From NCBI GenBank assembly GCA_026224775.1, contig JAMFRP010000019.1, forward strand, positions 1-64,000: 64,000 nucleotides of DNA. Reading direction: 5' to 3'. Below are positions 8,140-15,765 of the stretch, one piece after another (the stretch's first letter is position 1; each line of letters starts with the position of its first letter). A model generated the notes under the pieces. It was not told the DNA's origin, searched no databases, and saw only the letters and a program-made list of their open reading frames with translations. Position numbers and translations under genes: made by a program. The DNA is from Bacteroidota bacterium. GTDB lineage: Bacteria > Bacteroidota > Bacteroidia > Sphingobacteriales > Sphingobacteriaceae.

Positions 8140-8143
8140 CACA

Positions 8144-8782
8144 ATGATTGTAAAATCTGCCGAATTTATTTGCAGCAACACCCAAATTTCTAAATTGCCG
8201 CCACCGGTTAAGGCTGAATACGCTTTTATCGGGAGATCGAACGTTGGAAAATCCAGCCTTATTAATATGCTTGTGCAGAAAAAAGGACTGGCCAAAACAT
8301 CCCAAACACCAGGTAAAACCCAGCTGATCAACCATTTTTTGGTCAATGAAACCTGGTACATTGTGGATTTACCGGGTTACGGTTATGCCCGTGCCTCCAA
8401 AAGCAAGAAAGCAGATTGGGATAAGTTTATCCACTCTTATCTTGATAAACGCGAAAGTTTGCAATGTGTGATGGTTTTGATCGATAGTCGTTTAGAGCCG
8501 CAGAAGATAGATTTAGAGTTTTGCAATTGGCTGGGCGAAAAAGGCTTGTCGTTTGTTTTGGTGTTTACCAAGGCTGATAAACAATCAAGCATTAAAACTG
8601 ATCAGAATGTGGCGAGGTTTAAAAAAGCTTTGTTAGAAACTTTTGAGGAAGCACCAGGATATTATATCACATCAGCCGAGACGATGATGGGCAGGGATGA
8701 GATATTGGGATTTATTGGGGGGATTAATAATAGTTTTGTAGTACCGAAGATTAATTCAAGTTCCCCTCTTGAGAGGGGTTAG
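8144..8782 (+). CDS. engB: Ribosome biogenesis GTP-binding protein YsxC/EngB
   Basis: An essential TRAFAC GTPase needed for 50S subunit assembly. All G motifs are visible: G1 GRSNVGKSS, G2 region TSQTPGKTQ, G3 DLPGYG, G4 TKAD and a G5-like ITSAET. Length of 212 residues slightly exceeds the usual 195-205. The last residues (NSSSPLERG) are encoded by the CCCCTCTTGAGAGGGG repeat that begins at 8761, and the stop codon (TAG) lies inside that repeat. The native C-terminus probably ended a few residues earlier, before an insertion at the 3' end. The catalytic domain is intact. The DUF559 gene starts 24 bp later. Confidence 0.95.
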   Translation: MIVKSAEFICSNTQISKLPPPVKAEYAFIGRSNVGKSSLINMLVQKKGLAKTSQTPGKTQLINHFLVNETWYIVDLPGYGYARASKSKKADWDKFIHSYLDKRESLQCVMVLIDSRLEPQKIDLEFCNWLGEKGLSFVLVFTKADKQSSIKTDQNVARFKKALLETFEEAPGYYITSAETMMGRDEILGFIGGINNSFVVPKINSSSPLERG

Positions 8783-9254
8783 GGGTGTGTTATACTCTAA
8801 GCAAGTATGCCGCGGAAGATTATTCCATATAACCCTAACTTAAAAGAGTTAGCTCGCAAATTAAGAAATGACAGTACTTTAGGCGAAGTGCTTTTATGGA
8901 ATGAGATAAAAAGTAAAAAGCTGAATGGCTATGATTTTCAACGCCAAAGGCCATTGCTTAATTATATTGCAGACTTTTATTGCTACGAGTTGGCATTGGT
9001 GATAGAGATTGATGGGATGTATCATCACAACTCAGAACAGTATGGATTGGACGTTTCGAGAGAAAAAGAATTAGAAGAATATAATTTAACTATTATAAGA
9101 TTTAGTGAACAGGAAGTAAGGAAGGACATGGTTAATGTTTTAAGAACTCTTAAAAGATATATTTTGGAGTTTGAGGAGAGACTGAATGGTTAGTCGCTTT
9201 TAAAACACACCCCTGCTGCCGCACTTTCTTTCGCGCCCCCTCTCAAGAGGGGAA
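8761..9254 (+). mobile_element. Putative DUF559 nuclease element bounded by inverted repeats
   Basis: Left end 8761-8791: palindrome TTCCCCTCTTGAGAGGGG, TT, AGGGGTGTGTT. Right end 9204-9254 is the inverted long form: AACACACCCCT, 22 nt, then CCCCTCTCAAGAGGGGAA. The 412 bp between the inner arms hold essentially only the DUF559 gene (8807-9193). An identical pair with only 10 nt between the arms lies at 23406-23497. Calling it a mobile element is an inference from this layout; no target-site duplication is evident. Confidence 0.55.
8807..9193 (+). CDS. DUF559 (Vsr-like) endonuclease domain protein
   Basis: A 128-residue protein that is entirely one DUF559 domain, a PD-(D/E)XK-type fold related to the Vsr very-short-patch-repair nuclease. 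The hallmarks are the ARKLRNDSTLGEVLLWNEIK helix with its conserved Glu, FQRQRPLLNYIADFYC containing the catalytic-type Asp, and LALVIEIDGMYHH supplying the E-x-D pair. The C-terminal IIRFSEQEVRKDMVNVL is also family-typical. Nuclease activity is inferred from the family; the target is unknown. The gene is tightly enclosed by two inverted copies of a palindromic repeat that also occurs without a gene elsewhere in the window. It lies on the same strand as engB and ubiA but interrupts them rather than belonging to their pathway. Confidence 0.9.
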   Translation: MPRKIIPYNPNLKELARKLRNDSTLGEVLLWNEIKSKKLNGYDFQRQRPLLNYIADFYCYELALVIEIDGMYHHNSEQYGLDVSREKELEEYNLTIIRFSEQEVRKDMVNVLRTLKRYILEFEERLNG

Positions 9255-9274
9255 CTTTTTAGAATACATTTAAA

Positions 9275-10129
9275 ATGAAAAAATATCTATCATTAGTAAC
9301 ATTTACGCATACCATTTTTGCTATGCCTTTTGCTTTTATTGGCTTTTTTTTGGCGGTAACTACCACTGAGTACCGGTTTGATTGGCTGAAATTGGTGATG
9401 ATGGTGTTTTGTATGGTTTTCGCGCGGAACTCGGCGATGGCATTTAACCGTTATTTGGATAGAGATATTGATGCTAAAAACCCGCGCACCAAGCAGCGGG
9501 ATATTCCTTCGGGCAGGATTAGCGCAAGATCGGCTTTGACATTTACGATTGCTAACTGTCTGCTGTTTATAGCTACTACGTGGTTTATTAATTCGCTTTG
9601 CTTTTTCCTTTCGCCGGTGGCATTGTTTGTGGTGCTGGGGTATAGCGCTACCAAACGCTTTACAGCGCTTTGTCATTTGATTTTAGGGTTGGGATTGGCT
9701 TTGGCCCCTATCGGCGCTTATTTGGTGGTAACCGGGCATTTCGCGGCTACACCGGTATTCTTTTCGCTATCGGTATTGTGCTGGGTGAGCGGCTTTGATA
9801 TTATTTATGCCTTGCAGGATATTGACTTTGATGTGCATGAGCAGTTACATTCTATCCCTGCTTATCTGGGCAAGGTGAATGCGCTAAGGTTATCTACTTT
9901 TTTGCATGTGTTATCAGCCATATTTGTGATTATGCCGGTGTTTTACACACCTGTTGGTATCCCTTACTTTATCGGTATCGCTTTCTTTTGCTCAATGCTG
10001 ATCTACCAGCATCTATTAGTTAAACCTAACGACCTGAGCAGGGTTAACTTTGCTTTTATGACCACCAACGGGATTGCCAGCGTTGTTTTCGCTGTGTTTT
10101 TTATGTTGGATAGACTTTGGATCAGGTAG
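9275..10129 (+). CDS. UbiA-family prenyltransferase (MqnP/UbiA-like)
   Basis: An integral membrane aromatic prenyltransferase of 284 residues with about eight or nine hydrophobic helices. Both Asp-rich Mg-diphosphate motifs are present: NRYLDRDID at residues 58-66 and YALQDIDFD at 178-186, the latter in the GFDIIYALQDIDFDxxxxLHSIPAYLG context seen in 4-hydroxybenzoate polyprenyltransferase and its futalosine-pathway counterpart MqnP. It attaches a polyprenyl chain to an aromatic acid during quinone synthesis. Bacteroidota respire with menaquinone, so a MqnP role is plausible, but UbiA and MqnP cannot be separated by eye. A methyltransferase of the same pathway (menG/ubiE) is at 27779. Confidence 0.87.
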   Translation: MKKYLSLVTFTHTIFAMPFAFIGFFLAVTTTEYRFDWLKLVMMVFCMVFARNSAMAFNRYLDRDIDAKNPRTKQRDIPSGRISARSALTFTIANCLLFIATTWFINSLCFFLSPVALFVVLGYSATKRFTALCHLILGLGLALAPIGAYLVVTGHFAATPVFFSLSVLCWVSGFDIIYALQDIDFDVHEQLHSIPAYLGKVNALRLSTFLHVLSAIFVIMPVFYTPVGIPYFIGIAFFCSMLIYQHLLVKPNDLSRVNFAFMTTNGIASVVFAVFFMLDRLWIR

Positions 10130-10168
10130 TTATTTGCTGCGCTGTCATTGGGTCATTTAGTCATTGAC
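10127..10168. repeat. Direct repeat copy 1, GTCATTGnG type
   Basis: About 41 bp containing GCTGTCATTGGGTCATT and TAGTCATTGA. A second copy at 10471-10510 has the same order (GCTGTCATTGGGGCATT, GAGTCATTG). The two flank the small membrane-protein gene. Confidence 0.55.
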
Positions 10169-10268
10169 TTGCGTTGTTGTTTACGGTTGACAGTTACAAA
10201 CTGTCATTATCTGGGGTTTCAGTTTTAAACTAAAACCAGTTGTGGGTCAAAAACCTTTTACTATCTCA

Positions 10269-10463
10269 CTACATTAATTCCTGATCTTTTTTCTCGTGGT
10301 AGGTTTTGTAGCAGAGGTATAGGAACAGGATGATGGGCCCGATATCGAGCGCCCATCTGCCGGTTGACATTTTTGCGGCGGTGATGTTTACCAGGTCAAA
10401 AATGAAGACTCCAATGGCAATCATGCCACCGATAAAATATAGATAAACGTATTGCTTGCTCAT
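10269..10463 (-). CDS. Small two-helix membrane protein, unknown function
   Basis: A 64-residue protein starting MSKQYVYLYFIGG. Two hydrophobic helices (about residues 6-24 and 38-52) flank a short polar loop (ITAAKMSTGRW), and the C-terminus is charged (HEKKDQELM). The frame is open a further 15 codons upstream, but that extension is encoded by the GTCATTG repeat, so the ATG at 10463 is preferred. I do not recognise the family; small proteins of this kind are common in Bacteroidota genomes. It lies alone between direct repeats, convergent with ubiA. Confidence 0.6.
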   Translation of the reverse strand: MSKQYVYLYFIGGMIAIGVFIFDLVNITAAKMSTGRWALDIGPIILFLYLCYKTYHEKKDQELM

Positions 10464-10470
10464 AATTAGA

Positions 10471-10510
10471 TAGTCATTTGCTTTGCTGTCATTGGGGCAT
10501 TGAGTCATTG
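10471..10510. repeat. Direct repeat copy 2, GTCATTGnG type
   Basis: Second copy of the repeat at 10127-10168. Read on the minus strand it gives an 8-9-nt periodic leader (CAATGACT, CAATGCCC, CAATGACAG) directly upstream of the small membrane-protein gene. Confidence 0.55.
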
Positions 10511-10540
10511 TTTTTTACATTTATGACTACTTTTTTATTT

Positions 10541-10627
10541 GTCATTCTGAGCGGAGCGAAGAATCTTCTTCGATCTGCAAAGCGGAAATGTACGATGCAG
10601 AAGATTCTTCGCTCCGCTCAGAATGAC
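10541..10627. repeat. Long inverted repeat, GTCATTCTGAGCGGAGCGAA type
   Basis: GTCATTCTGAGCGGAGCGAA on the left and its exact complement on the right enclose about 45 nt containing GATCTGCAAAGCGG. A second full copy at 60252-60343 has the same interior in opposite orientation, and a half copy lies at 41312-41338. It ends 23 bp from the glgB stop codon and could form a strong hairpin in the transcript. Confidence 0.8.
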
Positions 10628-10649
10628 AAAAGGGGTTATGATAACTGTG

Positions 10650-12752
10650 TTACTTTAATTCATACTTTTTAGGGACATCTTTAGTAGCTTTTACTCTTTT
10701 AAATATAGAAGCGGCCAGCGGTGGTATGGTGATATTAATTGAATTATCACGACCATGCCAGTTTATTGCTTCACTTGTTACCGGGGTTGAATTTAACACA
10801 CCACTACCCCATAGGTTTTCAGCATCGGAGTTGAAAATCTCTTTCCACTCACCTGCCTGGGTAACGCCTACACGGAAATCGTGACGGATAACAGGGGTCA
10901 TGTTTAATACCACTACCAGGTCATCATCATCGTTGTAGCCTTTGCGGGCGTATACCAGGATGGAATCATTAGCGTTACCGCCGTCTATCCACTCGAAACC
11001 GGTATAATCGAATCCTTTTTCGTAAAGCGCGGGTTCTGATCTGTAAAGTTTATTCAGGGCTTTAACTGTTTCTTTTATGCCATTATGGTTAGGGTATTGC
11101 AGTACGTACCACTCTAATGATTGCTGAAAATTCCACTCTGTACCTTGACCAAACTCTGCACCCATGAACAATAGTTTTGTGCCCGGGTGGGTGAACATAA
11201 AGCTATATAGCAAGCGCAGATTGGCAAATTGCTGCCATTCATCACCAGGCATTTTGCGCAGCATGGAGCCTTTGCCATATACCACCTCATCGTGAGAGAA
11301 AGGCAGCATGAAGTTTTCGGTAAAGGCATAGATCAAGCTGAAGGTAACCACATTGTGGTGATACTTGCGATTGATCGGGTCTTCCTCAAAATAATTGATG
11401 GAATCATGCATCCAGCCCATCATCCATTTCATACCGAAGCCTAAGCCACCTGTATACACCGGGCGACTAACGCCTGTGAAGGATGTTGATTCTTCGGCAA
11501 TAGTTTGTGTATCGGGGAAGTGCGCATAAACAGCCTGGTTAAATTCTTTGAGGAATGATATGGCTTCGAGATTTTCGTTTCCGCCGTAAATATTGGGTTC
11601 CCATTCACCATGCTTACGGGAGTAATCGAGGTATAGCATAGATGCCACGGCATCAACACGTAAACCATCCACATGGTAACGATCGAGCCAAAACAGGGCG
11701 TTGCTAATTAAAAACGCGCGAACCTCGTTGCGACCGTAGTTGAATATATATGATTTCCAGTCGGGGTGGAAGCCTTTGCGCATATCGGCATGCTCGTACA
11801 GATGTGTGCCGTCAAAATTGTACAGCGCATGTGCATCACCGGGGAAGTGCGAAGGTACCCAATCCAATATTACCCCGATGCCTGCTTTGTGCAGTTCTTC
11901 AACCAAAAACATTAAGTCTTGCGGTGTGCCGTAGCGACATGATGCGGCAAAAAAGCCGCTGATCTGGTAGCCCCAGCTTGGATAGTACGGGTGCTCCATT
12001 ATCGGCATAAACTCTACATGAGTAAAGCCCATTTCGGTGATGTAAGGCACCAATTTTTCGGATAACTGGCGATAACTTAAAAATTCATCAGGACTCTCTG
12101 GGTTGCGTGCCCAAGAGCCTACGTGCATTTCGTAAACGGAATATGGTTTATCTAAAGCGTTATGCTGATAGCGGGTAGCCATCCAGTCCTGATCTTTCCA
12201 TTCATAGAAGGTGTCAACTACTATGGATGCTGTGCTTGGCGGTAATTCCCATCGCAGGGCGAATGGATCACTTTTTTCCAGTTCTTCGCCAGTTGATGAT
12301 TTTATGAAATATTTATAAACCTCGCCAACGCCAATATGGGGGATAAAACCTTCCCAAATACCGGATGAATCCCAGCGCGGGTTTAGTTTGTGTGTGCCCC
12401 TGTCCCAATAATTAAAGTTGCCGGTAACCGCCACATATTGCGCGTTGGGCGCCCAAACAGCAAAATACGTACCAACCACGCCTTTATGCTCAACCACATG
12501 TGAGCCAAATTTTTCGTAAAGCTTATAATGTTTGCCCGATTGAAACAGGCTAACATCAAATTCAGTAAAACGGCTGTATGGTTCAACCCGCTCTAAAGTC
12601 GTAGTTTCAACAGTTTCGGGGGTGATTGTTTTTTTTGCAGATGCCTTTTTTACAGGTTTTTCGGTTGTGGTTTTGGTTTTAGCGACAGCAGTTTTAGTTG
12701 TTACTTTTTTTACTACTTCTTCGCTTGATGGTTCAACTTTCTTTTTGGCCAT
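10650..12752 (-). CDS. glgB: 1,4-alpha-glucan branching enzyme (GH13) with basic N-terminal tail
   Basis: Makes alpha-1,6 branches in glycogen; cytoplasmic. An N-terminal CBM48-like domain (FAVWAPNAQYVAVTGNFNYW) is followed by the GH13 barrel. Catalytic motifs are DGLRVDAVASML (nucleophile Asp), QTIAEESTSF (acid/base Glu) and LPFSHDEVV (third Asp). Length of 700 residues fits the family. Residues 1-56 are unusual: a Lys/Thr/Ala-rich tail (MAKKKVEPSSEEVVKKVTTK, KKASAKKT) resembling histone H1-like basic tails and absent from typical GlgB. The ATG at 12752 is the only sensible start for that tail. It lies on the same strand as the GH31 gene, 376 bp away. No other glg gene is seen in the window. 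Confidence 0.95.
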   Translation of the reverse strand: MAKKKVEPSSEEVVKKVTTKTAVAKTKTTTEKPVKKASAKKTITPETVETTTLERVEPYSRFTEFDVSLFQSGKHYKLYEKFGSHVVEHKGVVGTYFAVWAPNAQYVAVTGNFNYWDRGTHKLNPRWDSSGIWEGFIPHIGVGEVYKYFIKSSTGEELEKSDPFALRWELPPSTASIVVDTFYEWKDQDWMATRYQHNALDKPYSVYEMHVGSWARNPESPDEFLSYRQLSEKLVPYITEMGFTHVEFMPIMEHPYYPSWGYQISGFFAASCRYGTPQDLMFLVEELHKAGIGVILDWVPSHFPGDAHALYNFDGTHLYEHADMRKGFHPDWKSYIFNYGRNEVRAFLISNALFWLDRYHVDGLRVDAVASMLYLDYSRKHGEWEPNIYGGNENLEAISFLKEFNQAVYAHFPDTQTIAEESTSFTGVSRPVYTGGLGFGMKWMMGWMHDSINYFEEDPINRKYHHNVVTFSLIYAFTENFMLPFSHDEVVYGKGSMLRKMPGDEWQQFANLRLLYSFMFTHPGTKLLFMGAEFGQGTEWNFQQSLEWYVLQYPNHNGIKETVKALNKLYRSEPALYEKGFDYTGFEWIDGGNANDSILVYARKGYNDDDDLVVVLNMTPVIRHDFRVGVTQAGEWKEIFNSDAENLWGSGVLNSTPVTSEAINWHGRDNSINITIPPLAASIFKRVKATKDVPKKYELK

Positions 12753-12916
12753 ATTAGGTTTGCCTTGCGGCTTAGTTTAAGTAAAATTTTACCTTAAATA
12801 TACCATGCTCAATAGCAATTAATGCTTTTGCAACACAATTTATTAATAATTGCCCTTACAAGCAATTAAGCTGCAATGTATATACTTTGGTTTAATTGGT
12901 ATTAACAATAAAATTA

Positions 12917-12952
12917 AAAGGGTGTGTTATTTATTTCAAAAACACACCCTTT
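12917..12952. repeat. Inner-arm pair of the GGGTGTGTT repeat
   Basis: AAAGGGTGTGTT and AACACACCCTTT form a perfect 12-bp inverted repeat around a 12-nt spacer. This is the same inward-facing arrangement as at 23426-23457, but without the outer CCCCTC palindromes next to it. Confidence 0.65.
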
Positions 12953-12990
12953 CTGCACTATTATCTTGTGAGTGGCTCTTTTTGCGAAGA

Positions 12991-13043
12991 AACACACCCC
13001 CTGCTGCCGCACTTTCTTTCGCGCCTCCTCTCGAGAGGGGAAC
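12991..13043 (-). repeat. CCCCTC bipartite repeat, long form
   Basis: Minus-strand copy: a CCTCTCGAGAGG palindrome (13027-13038), a linker containing GCGCGAAAGAAAGTGCGGC, then GGGGGTGTGTT at 12991. The linker is the same as in the right end of the DUF559 element. Confidence 0.75.
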
Positions 13044-13070
13044 TGGCTTCATTCTTTGTTTTGGCGATGA

Positions 13071-13122
13071 AGCCCACCCTGCCTTTGCGCTCAGTCTCTC
13101 GCGCCCCCTCCATGGAGGGGAA
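13071..13122 (-). repeat. CCCCTC bipartite repeat, diverged copy
   Basis: The CCCCTCCATGGAGGGG palindrome (13105-13120) has a changed centre but keeps pairing, which is compensatory change. The tail has drifted to GCAGGGTGGGCT. Confidence 0.55.
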
Positions 13123-13128
13123 TAAAAC

Positions 13129-15588
13129 CTATCCTTTTAAAATCTCGATATGTTTAAAGTTTTTGCTGAAATTAAACTCGAGGTTTTTGTTTTTGTCGAT
13201 AGAGTATTCAGTTATTTCTTTGCCATCGGCTACAATTTTGTAGGGTTTGAATGGCAGGCCTGCTATGTTAAAGTGGTAACCATCATAACGAGGGGTATAT
13301 AAACCTTCCATAGTTTGCTCAATCAGCATTTTTTTTGCGTCGCCACTTACTACAAATTTTTTCTCCAGGTAAATATCCTGTTCGTAAGCGAAGGTTTCGC
13401 CGTAGTCTTCAAACAGGAAGGAGTTCACCTCGTAATCGCTGTAATAGATATTCAGTTTCACTTCGGTTATTTCCTTTTCGCCCACATATTGCATTACCGG
13501 GTATTCGGGGATAACGGAGCCTGCTTTTACAAAAATAGGGATAGTTTCAAGCGGGGTTAGTACGTTTACTTCCTGCCCACCGTCAACACATTCATTTGTC
13601 CAGAAGTTATACCACCTGCCTTTTGGCAAGTATACATTCCGGTCGGTTTGACCGGGCTCTAATACCGGGCAAATCAGGATCTTATCGCCATAAGTAAACT
13701 CATCCTGGCGGAAATGGTTCAACAACACATCCTGCTCCTGCATTACTATTGGCCTTAATATAGGGAAGCCATAACGGTGGTGCTCCCAGAAGGTAGAGTA
13801 TAGGTATGGGATCAGCCTATAACGCAGCTCAATAAACTTGCGGTTTATAGCGGTAAATGGCTCGCCGAAACTCCATGGCTCGCGCTCCTTGGTATCACCG
13901 GCAGAATGCGCGCGCATGAATGGTGAGAATGTGCCCATCTGTATCCAGCGGGTAAATAGCTCACCATCAGGCTCGCCGCTAAAGCCACCGATATCCGTTC
14001 CGCAGAAAGAGATACCAGAGATAGATAGGCGCTGGCATTGGATATTGCCTAATTTTAAATGCTCCCAGCTAGCTACGTTGTCACCCGTCCACACGGATGA
14101 AAAGCGTTGCACGCCGGAGTAACCTGCCCTCGTAATAGTAAAAGGGCGTTTATTTTTCATGATGGCGCGCAAACCTTCGTAGGTGGCGCGTACCATTTGC
14201 ATACCATAGATATTGTGTGCCTTACGGTGCGATCCGCGGTGACCATCGTACTGGTGGCGTACATCATCCGGGAAAGTGCCCGCGCCGAAAACGGCCGGCT
14301 CATTCATATCGTTCCAAACACCGGCAACGCCTATTTTCACCAGCTCATCAAACAAACCGCCCCACCAGGTACGTACCTCGGGGTTAGTGAAATCAGGAAA
14401 CTGGCAACGGCCTGGCCATACGTGACCCTCCATAAAATAGTCATCACTGCGGCGGCAGAAATAATGATTCTTTTTACCCTCTTTAAACACCTCGTAGTTA
14501 TCATCCACACGGATACCGGGGTCAATAATCACAACTGTTTTAAAGCCGTCAGCCGCTAGTTCGGCTATCATTTTTTTAGGGTTAGGGAAGTATTTATTGT
14601 TCCAGGTAAAACACCTGTAACCATCCATATAATCAATATCTAAATAGATACCATCGCATGGGATTTTATTTTCGCGGAAACCATTGGTGATCTTTTTAAC
14701 CTTAGCTTCGGGATAATAGCTCCAGCGGCATTGATGGTAGCCTAATGCCCACATGGGTGGCATAGGATGCGTGCCGGTTAACAGGTGATAACTTTTTACC
14801 ACATCCATCATATGCGGGCCGTGGATATAATAGTATTGCAACTCTCCACCATCGGCCCAAAAGCTGGTTTTGGTTTTATCTTCGGCACCAAAATCAAACT
14901 GGGCTTTAAAGGTATTATCGAAGAAAATGCCGTGGGCTATATCCTCATTCAAGCTGATATAAAACGGGATGCTGCGGTACAGCGGATCCTGATTCCATGC
15001 AAATGAGTAGGCATCGGTATTCCAGTTTTTTAAGCGTTTGCCGCGCAGGTTAAATTCGGTTGGTTTATCGCCTAAGCCGAAAAAGCTTTCTTCCGTTTGG
15101 CAGGTTTTGGTGCAGAACACGTAGTAACCACCAAACTTTACGTTTTCTTCCCAGTGCATTGGCACAGCATCGGCACTGGTTACGTGATTATTTTTATCAG
15201 AAAAGGAAATAAAGAAATCTTTTTTGCGGATATGACAGTTTACCACACGTGTTGAAACTAAAAATTCTGTTTCTGTTTCTAACAACTCAAATTCAGGTGC
15301 CTGGTGCTCCAATTTGGGAACCGCGTAGGAGAATTCCTCCAGAAAAACACCATGTGGCGCCAGTCGAATCCGAATAATTTCATCGGTAACAACAGTTACC
15401 TCAACTTTGGCATCACCATCACTAAAGTAGATTTTATTCCCCGTTTTTTCGGCATTATTGGGTATACCGAGGTATTTTTTTATAACAGGCTTTATATCGG
15501 CAGCAGGATTATTTACGTGATGAAATGGTTCATCCTCTTCAACTAACCTATTGATTAACAAATCTGTATTAAGTATATTCTCTTCCAT
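13129..15588 (-). CDS. Alpha-glucosidase, glycoside hydrolase family 31
   Basis: An 819-residue GH31 enzyme without a signal peptide, so probably cytoplasmic; it releases glucose from alpha-linked oligosaccharides. The N-terminal galactose-mutarotase-like beta domain contains FFGLGDKPTEFNLRGKRL. The barrel has IPCDGIYLDIDYMDGYRCF, the nucleophile motif GVWNDMNEPAVF, and an acid/base region FMRAHSAGDTKEREPW. C-terminal beta domains follow (GRWYNFWTNE, ETIPIFVKAGSVIPE). Length fits the family. It shares a strand with glgB and faces the maltose phosphorylase cluster, fitting a role in glycogen or maltodextrin turnover. The exact linkage preference cannot be read from sequence. Confidence 0.94.
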   Translation of the reverse strand: MEENILNTDLLINRLVEEDEPFHHVNNPAADIKPVIKKYLGIPNNAEKTGNKIYFSDGDAKVEVTVVTDEIIRIRLAPHGVFLEEFSYAVPKLEHQAPEFELLETETEFLVSTRVVNCHIRKKDFFISFSDKNNHVTSADAVPMHWEENVKFGGYYVFCTKTCQTEESFFGLGDKPTEFNLRGKRLKNWNTDAYSFAWNQDPLYRSIPFYISLNEDIAHGIFFDNTFKAQFDFGAEDKTKTSFWADGGELQYYYIHGPHMMDVVKSYHLLTGTHPMPPMWALGYHQCRWSYYPEAKVKKITNGFRENKIPCDGIYLDIDYMDGYRCFTWNNKYFPNPKKMIAELAADGFKTVVIIDPGIRVDDNYEVFKEGKKNHYFCRRSDDYFMEGHVWPGRCQFPDFTNPEVRTWWGGLFDELVKIGVAGVWNDMNEPAVFGAGTFPDDVRHQYDGHRGSHRKAHNIYGMQMVRATYEGLRAIMKNKRPFTITRAGYSGVQRFSSVWTGDNVASWEHLKLGNIQCQRLSISGISFCGTDIGGFSGEPDGELFTRWIQMGTFSPFMRAHSAGDTKEREPWSFGEPFTAINRKFIELRYRLIPYLYSTFWEHHRYGFPILRPIVMQEQDVLLNHFRQDEFTYGDKILICPVLEPGQTDRNVYLPKGRWYNFWTNECVDGGQEVNVLTPLETIPIFVKAGSVIPEYPVMQYVGEKEITEVKLNIYYSDYEVNSFLFEDYGETFAYEQDIYLEKKFVVSGDAKKMLIEQTMEGLYTPRYDGYHFNIAGLPFKPYKIVADGKEITEYSIDKNKNLEFNFSKNFKHIEILKG

Positions 15589-15765
15589 TTAAATCAATTA
15601 GCTACAATAAATACGTTTTAGCATATAAGTTATACGCAATATACAAATTATCTATTTTAATAATAAGTCTATAATTGTGCCAAATACAATTAAGGTATTT
15701 GAGTGATTGCGCTGTTATTTGTCGGGTAGTGCGGTGAAATTACCGACCACCGGTTGAATGCTTTT

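Larger units (their letters stand above)
7642..8143. other. Gene-free stretch between SYLF gene and engB
   Basis: Holds the SYLF terminator, a 14-bp perfect palindrome TGTACCGCGGTACA (7709-7722), the phased A/T-tract block (7752-7915), a bipartite hairpin repeat (8025-8080) and the engB promoter box. A 60-codon minus-strand frame crosses the A/T tracts, but its composition follows the tract periodicity and it is not called as a gene. Confidence 0.7.
12753..13128. other. Repeat-filled gap between the GH31 gene and glgB
   Basis: No gene. Holds an isolated inner-arm pair (12917-12952), a long-form CCCCTC repeat (12991-13043) and a diverged copy (13071-13122). The glgB promoter should lie at the high-coordinate side of its start but no clear box was identified. 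Confidence 0.65.

Noticed and set aside
8761..9254. Classical insertion sequence
   Set aside because: No transposase, no target-site duplication, and the ends are internal palindromes instead of simple terminal inverted repeats. A different class of element is proposed.
10269..10508. Longer version of the small membrane protein starting at 10508
   Set aside because: The additional 15 residues are encoded by the GTCATTG direct repeat; the ATG at 10463 gives a normal membrane-protein start.
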